Positions 1 to 5,138 of a DNA stretch of 5,138 nt are shown piece by piece. The first letter of the stretch is position 1, and each line of letters begins with the position of its first letter. The notes beneath the pieces are model-generated. The model was not told where the DNA came from. It ran no database searches and saw only the letters and a list, made by a program, of their open reading frames with translations. Source of the stretch: Flammeovirgaceae bacterium (GTDB lineage: Bacteria; Bacteroidota; Bacteroidia; Cytophagales; MED-G16); contig NZUF01000004.1 in the NCBI GenBank assembly GCA_002696995.1, positions 20,536 to 25,673 on the forward strand, written 5' to 3'. Made by a program: the position numbers and the translations under genes.

Positions 1-537
1 ATTATTATACCAGGAGATTTAATTCACTGTGATTTTGGAATATCCTACTTAACATTAAATACGGATTGTCAAGAATTAGCATATGTTCTAAAACCTTATG
101 AGACTGAAGCACCAGATTATCTTATAAAAGCATTAGAAGAAGGTAATAGGGTTCAAGATATTTTCACGGAACTATTTGCATACAAAAAAACTGGTAACCA
201 AATATTAAAAGAGGCTCTAGAAAAAGGCAGGAGTGAAGGTTTCAGACCACAAATTTATACCCATCCCCTAGGGACTTTTGGTCATTCAGCGGGAACAACT
301 TTAGGTATGTGGGATTCTCAAGGTGGTGTTCCTTTCACTGGTGATTTTCCAATGAATTATAATACAGTATATGCAATTGAGTTAAATACTAAGGTGTTTA
401 TTAAAGAATGGAATAAAGATGTAAGAGTAATGTTAGAGGAAGCAGGTGTATTTGAGAAGACAGGTTTCAGATATGTGAATGGCAGACAAACTAAATTAAT
501 TTTAGTTGGAGACAAAAGAAATCATTTAGGAAATTAA
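1..537 (+). CDS. M24 family metallopeptidase (Xaa-Pro aminopeptidase-like), C-terminal part, 5' end outside window
   Basis: The frame is open from base 1 to TAA at 535-537, giving 178 residues of the C-terminal pita-bread catalytic domain. Such enzymes use two metal ions to cleave peptides, classically Xaa-Pro bonds. Visible likely metal ligands are D11 (in HCDFG), D22 (in NTDCQELAYVL), H95 (in THPLGTFGHSAG), E127 (in YAIELN) and E146 or E147 (in VRVMLEE), in the order and spacing of the M24 fold. The stretch HPLGTFGHSAGTTLGMWD, followed by GGVP and a GDFP motif, resembles a subgroup that I recall as common in Bacteroidota and often secreted; the N-terminus needed to check for a signal peptide is missing. 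W104-D105 sits where classical members have His-Asp or His-Glu, so substrate range and activity are uncertain. An internal ATG at 307 is not the start, because the conserved domain continues upstream of it. The gene converges on the sugar isomerase gene, with overlapping stop codons. Confidence 0.93.
   Translation: MIIPGDLIHCDFGISYLTLNTDCQELAYVLKPYETEAPDYLIKALEEGNRVQDIFTELFAYKKTGNQILKEALEKGRSEGFRPQIYTHPLGTFGHSAGTTLGMWDSQGGVPFTGDFPMNYNTVYAIELNTKVFIKEWNKDVRVMLEEAGVFEKTGFRYVNGRQTKLILVGDKRNHLGN
534..537. other. Shared TTAA palindrome holding both convergent stop codons
   Basis: The plus-strand M24 gene ends with TAA at 535-537 and the minus-strand isomerase gene ends with TAA at 536-534. The palindrome TTAA thus supplies both stops and leaves no intergenic space. 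I see no hairpin with a T-tract around it, so any transcription terminator for either gene lies inside the opposing coding region. Confidence 0.9.
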
Positions 538-1430
538 AAAGAGTCTACTTTTAAATAAGCATCAACTAATGCTTTTTCCCCTTCTACACCTTTTATCGAA
601 TTACCATGCTCCATACCAAGAATACCATCATAACCTTTTTCATGAATAAACTTAAATACATTTTTGTAATTTATTTCACCAGTAGTTGGCTCCTTTCTAC
701 CAGGATTATCTCCAATTTGGAAATAAGCTATTTCATCCCAGGTATCATCTATATTAGGAATTAAATTTCCCTCTTGAATTTGCTGGTGATAAATATCAAA
801 TAAAATTTTACAGGATGGAGAATCTACAGCTTTGCAAATTTGATAAGCCTGAGGACTTTCTGTTAAAAATAATCCAGGATGATCTCTGAAATTTAATGGT
901 TCTAGTACCATAACTAAATCATGAGGTTCTAAAATATCAGATGCTCTCTTTAGAGTTTCAATTACATTTGAAGTTTGATAAGACATATCTCTTCTTAAAT
1001 CTAATTTTCCAGGAACTACTGTCATCCATTTTGCATTTACTCTTTTAGCAACTTCTACAGAGTTCTTGATATCATTTAAAAATTCATTTCTAAAATCACT
1101 ATCTCCACTTGCTAGATTAGGCTTATCCCAATATATTTTATGGGCAACAAAAACACCCATTTCTATTCCTCTTTGAACTAAAGTATTAGATATTTTTTCT
1201 TGAAGAGACATAGATCTTGAACGCATGCCATTATCCTCGAAAGCTTTAAAACCTAGATCTGCCATATAATTAATTTGATCTATAGGATCATCCCCTACAC
1301 TATTTTTAAACATTCCTAAGTGAGGTGCATAATTCAAATTAAATTTATTTTTTGCAAAAGAATTAAAAGGAAACATTGCCCCAATAGATAGAGATATTGA
1401 AAATTTATTTATGAAAGTTCTTCTTAACAT
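534..1430 (-). CDS. Secreted sugar phosphate isomerase/epimerase (hydroxypyruvate isomerase-like TIM barrel)
   Basis: This encodes a 298-residue protein of the xylose isomerase-like/AP-endonuclease-2 TIM-barrel superfamily. The hydroxypyruvate isomerase-type signature is clear: E177 (in VMVLEPLN), D212 (in ILFDIYHQQ), Q238 (in YFQIGDNPGR, followed by EPTTGEINY) and E274 (in LGMEHG) form the expected metal site, so the catalytic residues are intact. The likely chemistry is isomerisation or epimerisation of a keto/aldo sugar or small hydroxy-acid; some relatives act as lyases, and the substrate cannot be read from sequence. The start was placed at 1430 because MLRRTFINKF followed by a hydrophobic run and FAKNKF makes a plausible export signal with a Tat-like RRxFI motif. 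A longer in-frame reading from 1505 would add 25 residues lying inside the upstream gene and would bury that signal. The start lies 4 bases past the stop of the Gfo/Idh/MocA gene, so the two are probably cotranscribed and their products may act in one periplasmic pathway. Cytoplasmic hydroxypyruvate isomerases lack such an N-terminal extension. Confidence 0.9.
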   Translation of the reverse strand: MLRRTFINKFSISLSIGAMFPFNSFAKNKFNLNYAPHLGMFKNSVGDDPIDQINYMADLGFKAFEDNGMRSRSMSLQEKISNTLVQRGIEMGVFVAHKIYWDKPNLASGDSDFRNEFLNDIKNSVEVAKRVNAKWMTVVPGKLDLRRDMSYQTSNVIETLKRASDILEPHDLVMVLEPLNFRDHPGLFLTESPQAYQICKAVDSPSCKILFDIYHQQIQEGNLIPNIDDTWDEIAYFQIGDNPGRKEPTTGEINYKNVFKFIHEKGYDGILGMEHGNSIKGVEGEKALVDAYLKVDSF

Positions 1431-1434
1431 TTTT

Positions 1435-2745
1435 TCAAATAAATTTAGTTTTCCCAGGAATAGGAATTTTATAATTCCCATTAGAATCAGGTAAAGTTGG
1501 AGCATCAGAATTCCAACTTAAATTATCTGGGACGAGATTTTCTTTAGAATTCATAATTTGATCCCAAGTAATTTTCTTTCCAGTATAAGTAGCCATTCTT
1601 CCCATTATTGCAGTAAGAGTGCTTTTAGCTGCATTTTCTGTATCAGATATTACCTTACCATTTCTAATAGATTGAAATAATTTATCGTGTTCAACTTGAT
1701 ATGGGTTGGGGTCTTCTGACCATGATTTTGGGTATTTATATGTAAGCTCTTTATTTAAATTATACATTTCTCCCTTTCCTAATATAACCGAGCCATTAGA
1801 TCCTTGAAACACCTCATCCACCCTACTCTCTGTTCCTTTCTGGTGCCTACACTGACTTGAAATAACTGCTCCCCCAGGATAGTGAAATTCAACAAAATGA
1901 TGATCAAATATCTGACCATGTTCCTTTCCATTTCTTACTTCTCTCCCACCCATGCCTTGAGCATGAGTTGGATATTCTCCAATAAACCAGTTTGCAACAT
2001 CTATATTATGTATATGTTGTTCTAAAATATGATCACCACATATCCAAGTAAAATAATACCAATTTTTCATCTGGTATTCAATCTCAGTTTGTCCAGGCTT
2101 TCTATTATTTACCCATACTCCCCCATCATTCCAATAAACTTGTCCTGAAACTATTTTTCCGATTTCATCTGATACAACTTTATCATAAATATTAAGATAT
2201 TTATCTTGGTAATGTCTCTGTAAACCTACTACCACATTTAATTTATTTTCTTTTGCTTTTTTTGCAGATTCTAATACTCTCCTAACGCCTGAAGCATCAG
2301 TTGCAATTGGTTTTTCCATGAAAACATGTTTACCATTATTTACAGCGTACTCAAAATGTAAAGGTCTAAATCCTGGTGGAGTTGTAAGAATTACCACATC
2401 ACATAAATCTATTGCCTTCTTATATGAATCAAATCCTGTAAATATATTTTTTTCTTTTACTTTAATTTTTCTAGAATCACCAAAATGATCATGTATTCCC
2501 TTGAGACTAGAATCAATTCTATCTCTAAATGCGTCAGCCATTGAAATTAGTTCAACATTATCATCTGCGTTTAGTGCTTGAACAACTGCTCCCGATCCTC
2601 TTCCTCCACATCCAACAACTGCTAGTTTTAGTTTTTTATTTTCGTTCACATTAGCAAAAGATTGCAATGTCACACCAGTTGCTAAAACACCACTAGTTAT
2701 TGCAGCTGTCTTTCTAACAAAACTTCTTCTTGATTCTTTTTTCAT
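1435..2745 (-). CDS. Tat-exported Gfo/Idh/MocA family oxidoreductase
   Basis: This encodes a 436-residue NAD(P)-dependent sugar oxidoreductase. The N-terminus carries a textbook twin-arginine signal: SRRSFVRKTAA at residues 5-15, then a hydrophobic stretch ending near SFA at 29-31. The mature protein begins with a Rossmann strand and the dinucleotide-binding loop GCGGRGSG (45-52). The family motif MEKPIATD is at 143-150, and the C-terminal domain holds the catalytic region GDHILEQHIHNIDVANW (237-253), where H246 and D249 match the conserved His and Asp of the family. Tat export fits known relatives such as Zymomonas glucose-fructose oxidoreductase, which leave the cytoplasm folded with cofactor bound. 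The likely role is oxidation or redox-neutral rearrangement of a sugar or glycoside in the periplasm; the substrate is unknown. GH109-type glycosidases share this fold and remain an alternative. It starts 42 bases after the SUMF1-like gene and ends 4 bases before the isomerase gene, with which such enzymes are often paired. No Shine-Dalgarno sequence is seen. Confidence 0.93.
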   Translation of the reverse strand: MKKESRRSFVRKTAAITSGVLATGVTLQSFANVNENKKLKLAVVGCGGRGSGAVVQALNADDNVELISMADAFRDRIDSSLKGIHDHFGDSRKIKVKEKNIFTGFDSYKKAIDLCDVVILTTPPGFRPLHFEYAVNNGKHVFMEKPIATDASGVRRVLESAKKAKENKLNVVVGLQRHYQDKYLNIYDKVVSDEIGKIVSGQVYWNDGGVWVNNRKPGQTEIEYQMKNWYYFTWICGDHILEQHIHNIDVANWFIGEYPTHAQGMGGREVRNGKEHGQIFDHHFVEFHYPGGAVISSQCRHQKGTESRVDEVFQGSNGSVILGKGEMYNLNKELTYKYPKSWSEDPNPYQVEHDKLFQSIRNGKVISDTENAAKSTLTAIMGRMATYTGKKITWDQIMNSKENLVPDNLSWNSDAPTLPDSNGNYKIPIPGKTKFI

Positions 2746-2787
2746 CTTACAGGTTATTTATTATAAATTTTAATTTATTAACATTTA

Positions 2788-3702
2788 TCAATTATTCCAA
2801 AACTTATCTCTTAGAGTCTCAGAATCAATATTCTCTACTCTTACTATCCTGAACCCAATATTTGGAGCATCAGTATTCCACCATTTACTCTTGGGTATTT
2901 GTGGATCTCTTTCTTGTAATGAGCTATTAGAATAAAACCTTTTATACGTCAGTAATTGATCTGGTTCATCATTCCAGGATCCACCTCTATAAACTTTTGG
3001 GTACTTACTTTTATTAAATATAAAAGGATCAGATCTTAATTTTTTAGATTTGAAAATGTTTTCTTCATATGAGTCAGCTACCCATTCTGATACGTTTCCT
3101 AAAATGTCATAAATCCCCCATTTATTTGGTTCTTTTAGGCCAACTTTTTGGTATTTATCACCTGAATTATTTTTATGCCAAGCATAATTATCTATCTGAT
3201 TAATATCATCACCAAAATAATAGTCACTATTAGATCCAGCCCTACAAGTATATTCCCATTCAGCTTCGGTTGGAAGTCTATAATAATTACCTGAAACAAG
3301 AGATAACCATTTACAGAATTTTGATGCAGCAAAATGAGTCATATTAACTGCAGGATAACCTTCATAACCCATACCAAAAGTCATATCTGTATAAGGTGTA
3401 GTTGGTTTACTTATCCCATCAATTTTAATTTTTTCATTTCCAACAATAAATTCTAATTTATAGTCATTTTCATATTCCATAAATAAATTAAATACTTCCC
3501 ATGTTATCTCATATTTAGAAATCCAGAAAGAGGATATCTTAGTATTTGAGTTTTTATCATCGTTGCCCATCTTATATTCTCCTGCAGGAATATATACCAT
3601 GTCGATAGAATAATTTGAATCAGGAATTTTTTCTAAATAATTTGATTTTTCAATAGTTTGAAAAAAAATAAAAGGGATAATTATATATCTGAAAAATATC
3701 AT
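2788..3702 (-). CDS. Secreted SUMF1/FGE-sulfatase-domain protein lacking the catalytic cysteines
   Basis: This encodes a 304-residue protein with one formylglycine-generating-enzyme (FGE, SUMF1/EgtB/PvdO) domain. A hydrophobic N-terminus (FFRYIIIPFIFF, residues 3-14) suggests a Sec signal or anchor; there is no lipobox cysteine. Domain landmarks in order are MVYIPAGEYKMGN (35-47), SKYEITWEVF (62-71), PAVNMTHFAASKFCKWL (117-133), YRLPTEAEWEYTCRAG (141-156), GIYDILGNVSEW (196-207), YRGGSWND (238-245) and NIGFRIVR (281-288). The only cysteines are C130 and C153, both in the N-terminal half. The two copper-binding cysteines of true FGE, which lie between the RGGS and GFR motifs, are absent, so sulfatase activation is not expected. 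The function is unknown; binding, scaffold or accessory roles are known for other members such as gliding proteins GldJ and GldK, but those are lipoproteins. The ATG overlaps the stop of the preceding gene as ATGA, which suggests translational coupling. Similar proteins are, from memory, frequent beside Gfo/Idh/MocA genes in Bacteroidota and Planctomycetota. Confidence 0.9.
   Translation of the reverse strand: MIFFRYIIIPFIFFQTIEKSNYLEKIPDSNYSIDMVYIPAGEYKMGNDDKNSNTKISSFWISKYEITWEVFNLFMEYENDYKLEFIVGNEKIKIDGISKPTTPYTDMTFGMGYEGYPAVNMTHFAASKFCKWLSLVSGNYYRLPTEAEWEYTCRAGSNSDYYFGDDINQIDNYAWHKNNSGDKYQKVGLKEPNKWGIYDILGNVSEWVADSYEENIFKSKKLRSDPFIFNKSKYPKVYRGGSWNDEPDQLLTYKRFYSNSSLQERDPQIPKSKWWNTDAPNIGFRIVRVENIDSETLRDKFWNN
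3699..3702 (-). other. ATGA start/stop overlap coupling two genes
   Basis: The four bases ATGA on the minus strand contain the ATG of the SUMF1-like gene (3702-3700) and the TGA of the saccharopine-dehydrogenase-like gene (3701-3699). This arrangement is typical of termination-reinitiation coupling and supports cotranscription of two genes with otherwise unrelated products. Confidence 0.85.
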
Positions 3703-4907
3703 TTAATTTTTAATTCAAAACTTAGACCTGCATTTTCTTTTAGCCTATTTAAGAGTTTATCTCCCATCCCAGAAGAAGGAGTTATAACACCATAGTTATC
3801 AGATAAATTATCAAATGCTAAACATAAAGCGGATTCTGCAAGCATTTTTGAAGTTGACCCATATCCAGGATCACTGTCACCTATCACTTTAGCAAAAGCT
3901 GTTCTATTATTATTTAAAGTTATGTAAAACCTTAAGTTATAGAATCCATTTTTCCTTTTTTCAATTCCTGGACCCTCTCCGGGTTTAGGCATAAATGAGT
4001 CTACTATCTTTTTTAAGAAAGAATTAGGGTTTAAACCAATCATTGCTAAAGGAAATACAGCTAAAATTGCTTTCCAAAAACCAGAAATACCTTTCCCCGC
4101 AATCATAGCTTCTTCATACCTAAAATCTTTACCATATATAAAATTTGACAATGCATTACTTCTTCTAACTATTTTTGTGTTGATACCTGCCATTATAAAA
4201 GGGTAAATCCAAGAATTTGATTCTTTATCAAAAATAATTTTTCGTAAATCTTTCTTATCCAACCCTTCCATTTTATCTTTTGGATTAAGACCGTATGGAT
4301 TATTCAATACTTTAAATATGCTCTTATCTCTATACGCCTCTTTTAATAAATTATTTATACTACTGTATGTTCCTCCACTTATTCCACCTCTGATACCAGC
4401 AACTCTCATTTTAATAGATTTAGCATAATTATTATTGATTTTTTTAATCTCATTTTGTATAAAGTATACACCCATATCTGAGGGAATTGAGTCAAAACCA
4501 CAAGAATTTATAATTTTTATTTTTTTGGATTTAGCTTCTTCATGAAAACGATCAATTAAGCTTCTAATCCAATGAGCTTCTCCTGTTATATCACAATAAT
4601 TGGTATTATTATCTACACATAGCTTCACAAGTTTTGTACCATATAAAGAGTAAGGTCCTACTGTTGAGCAAACAACTTTTGTTTTTTTTACAAATTTGGA
4701 AAGACTTTCTTCATCAAAACTGTCAGCAATAAATATTGGAATATTTTCATCGGCTACTTGATATCTAATTTTTTCTAACTTTTTTAAATTTCTACCAGCA
4801 ATCGCCCATTTTATTTTTGAGGATCCATATTTTTTAAAAATGTATTCTGTAACTAGTTTTCCAGTAAAAGAAGTCGCTCCCCAAATTATTATATCAAATT
4901 TTTTCAA
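3699..4907 (-). CDS. Saccharopine dehydrogenase-like (SCCPDH / trans-acting enoyl reductase type) oxidoreductase, TTG start
   Basis: This encodes a 402-residue protein. The N-terminal NAD(P)-binding Rossmann domain is clear: FDIIIWGATSFTGKLV (4-19) holds the nucleotide loop, AIAGRN (35-40) ends the second strand, and TVGPYSLYG (82-90) and CDITGEAHW (105-113) follow. NSCGFDSIPSD (134-144) and GGISGGTYSS (174-183) are typical of the subgroup that includes human SCCPDH and mycobacterial trans-acting enoyl reductases; the C-terminal DSDPGYGSTSKMLAESALCLAF (345-366) is another hallmark. True lysine-pathway saccharopine dehydrogenase is less likely. The substrate is unknown; a lipid or polyketide-like enoyl reduction is possible by family analogy. 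The reading begins with TTG at 4907-4905: no in-frame ATG occurs between it and the in-frame TAG at 4952, and this start leaves the usual 3-6 residues before the first beta strand. It has no export signal. It is first in the minus-strand cluster, 26 bases after a terminator, and its TGA overlaps the next ATG. Confidence 0.9.
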   Translation of the reverse strand: MKKFDIIIWGATSFTGKLVTEYIFKKYGSSKIKWAIAGRNLKKLEKIRYQVADENIPIFIADSFDEESLSKFVKKTKVVCSTVGPYSLYGTKLVKLCVDNNTNYCDITGEAHWIRSLIDRFHEEAKSKKIKIINSCGFDSIPSDMGVYFIQNEIKKINNNYAKSIKMRVAGIRGGISGGTYSSINNLLKEAYRDKSIFKVLNNPYGLNPKDKMEGLDKKDLRKIIFDKESNSWIYPFIMAGINTKIVRRSNALSNFIYGKDFRYEEAMIAGKGISGFWKAILAVFPLAMIGLNPNSFLKKIVDSFMPKPGEGPGIEKRKNGFYNLRFYITLNNNRTAFAKVIGDSDPGYGSTSKMLAESALCLAFDNLSDNYGVITPSSGMGDKLLNRLKENAGLSFELKIK

Positions 4908-4932
4908 TGAATATTTATTTAATACACAATAT

Positions 4933-4966
4933 AAAAAAAAACGACTACACTAAAATAGTATAGTCG
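4933..4966 (-). terminator. Intrinsic terminator behind tRNA-Asn
   Basis: Reading the minus strand, an 11-bp stem (4966-4956 with 4952-4942) with loop TTT (4955-4953) is followed at once by nine T residues (4941-4933). On the minus-strand RNA all 11 positions pair, one as U-G; on the plus strand the same position is a C-A mismatch and there is no T-tract after the hairpin. The signal is therefore directional. It starts 16 bases past the 3' end of tRNA-Asn and ends 25 bases before the TTG start of the oxidoreductase gene. Confidence 0.9.
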
Positions 4967-4982
4967 CTTAGTATAACTTATG

Positions 4983-5056
4983 CGCCTTCTCTAGGACTCG
5001 AACCTAGGACCAATAGATTAACAGTCTACTGCTCTAACCAACTGAGCTAAGAAGGC
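4983..5056 (-). tRNA. tRNA-Asn (anticodon GUU)
   Basis: A complete 74-base cloverleaf reads on the minus strand. The acceptor stem GCCTTCT (5056-5050) pairs fully with AGAAGGC (4990-4984). The D stem is GCTC/GAGC with an AGTTGGTTA loop. The anticodon stem GTAGA/TCTAT has one G-U pair at its outer end. The loop CTGTTAA places anticodon GTT at 5022-5020. The variable loop is TGGTC, and the T stem CTAGG/CCTAG closes the loop TTCGAGT. The discriminator is G, as usual for bacterial tRNA-Asn. CCA is not encoded: the bases after the discriminator read CAT, so the tail must be added enzymatically. Confidence 0.98.
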
Positions 5057-5069
5057 ATAAATAAGTTTG

Positions 5070-5100
5070 CAATATTAATTTTTCAATGTTAAATGTGCAA
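5070..5100 (-). promoter_or_regulatory. Candidate Bacteroidota-type promoter for tRNA-Asn (proximal)
   Basis: On the minus strand, TTG (5100-5098), a 20-base spacer and TAATATTG (5077-5070) resemble the Bacteroidota pattern of a -33 TTG and -7 TAnnTTTG, with one mismatch in the -7 element. Transcription would start a few bases ahead of the tRNA 5' end at 5056. In sequence this AT-rich such matches arise easily by chance. Confidence 0.3.
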
Positions 5101-5110
5101 TAATAATAGA

Positions 5111-5118
5111 CAAAAATA
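5111..5118 (-). promoter_or_regulatory. Perfect TAnnTTTG -7 element upstream of tRNA-Asn (distal alternative)
   Basis: TATTTTTG on the minus strand (5118-5111) matches TAnnTTTG at every fixed position and would give a leader of roughly 45-50 bases before tRNA-Asn. Its -33 partner would lie at or beyond the right edge of the window, so it cannot be checked here. It competes with the nearer imperfect element at 5070-5100. Confidence 0.3.
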
Positions 5119-5138
5119 AATATAAAAATAAGTTTAAA

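Noticed and set aside
307..537. Short 76-residue reading frame starting at ATG 307 as an independent gene.
   Set aside because: The same frame is open from base 1 and encodes conserved M24 motifs upstream, so this ATG is an internal methionine of a longer protein.
2764..2777. Inverted repeat TAAATT-TT-AATTTA in the 42-base gap between the SUMF1-like and oxidoreductase genes, considered as a terminator or operator.
   Set aside because: The stem is only A-T pairs with a 2-base loop and no T-tract, which is expected by chance in sequence this AT-rich.
2788..3702. Sulfatase-maturation function for the SUMF1-like protein.
   Set aside because: Both catalytic cysteines are absent and no sulfatase gene is present in the window.
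4229..4236. Perfect TAnnTTTG match (TATTTTTG on the minus strand) as an internal promoter in the saccharopine-dehydrogenase-like gene.
   Set aside because: It lies deep inside the coding region, far from any downstream start, the only TTG partner is 23 bases away, and such matches are frequent by chance here.
5052..5084. Sigma-70-like promoter (TTGAAA, 17-base spacer, TATTTA) on the minus strand for tRNA-Asn.
   Set aside because: The -10 match is only 3 of 6 and would place the transcription start inside the tRNA.

Overview
The window is very AT-rich and compactly packed. It looks like a piece of chromosome from a low-GC bacterium, most likely Bacteroidota, possibly a marine flavobacterial type. 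The reasons are the protein families present (an M24 peptidase with an HPLG..GH..G..GMWD signature, Tat-type Gfo/Idh/MocA and sugar isomerase proteins, a SUMF1-like secreted protein), the lack of Shine-Dalgarno sequences, and TAnnTTTG-like promoter elements upstream of the tRNA. The lineage is an inference from recalled family resemblance and was not tested by a search.

Layout. Positions 1-537 (+ strand) hold the C-terminal 178 residues of an M24 metallopeptidase; its N-terminus lies off the left edge. All other genes are on the minus strand. Read in the direction of transcription, they are: tRNA-Asn(GUU) at 5056-4983; an intrinsic terminator at 4966-4933; a saccharopine-dehydrogenase-like oxidoreductase with a TTG start (4907-3699); a secreted SUMF1/FGE-fold protein (3702-2788, ATGA overlap with the gene before it); a Tat-exported Gfo/Idh/MocA oxidoreductase (2745-1435); and a secreted sugar phosphate isomerase/epimerase-type TIM barrel (1430-534). 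The last gene converges on the M24 gene, and the two stop codons share the palindrome TTAA.

How the genes may work together. The four minus-strand protein genes are spaced at -4, +42 and +4 bp and probably form one transcription unit. Three of the four products carry export signals. The Gfo/Idh/MocA enzyme and the isomerase-like TIM barrel are a recurring pair in Bacteroidota and Planctomycetota, consistent with periplasmic oxidation of a sugar or glycoside followed by isomerisation, epimerisation or elimination. The SUMF1-like protein lacks the cysteines of true formylglycine-generating enzymes, so it is not a sulfatase activator. The cytoplasmic saccharopine-dehydrogenase-like gene has no obvious link to sugar metabolism.

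There are no mobile elements, CRISPR arrays, or gene-free stretches over 300 bases. I see no clear sign of a wholly new system. The points most worth a second look are the isomerase/oxidoreductase/SUMF1-like gene set, the TTG start just behind a terminator, and the non-canonical active-site residues in the M24 and SUMF1-like proteins.
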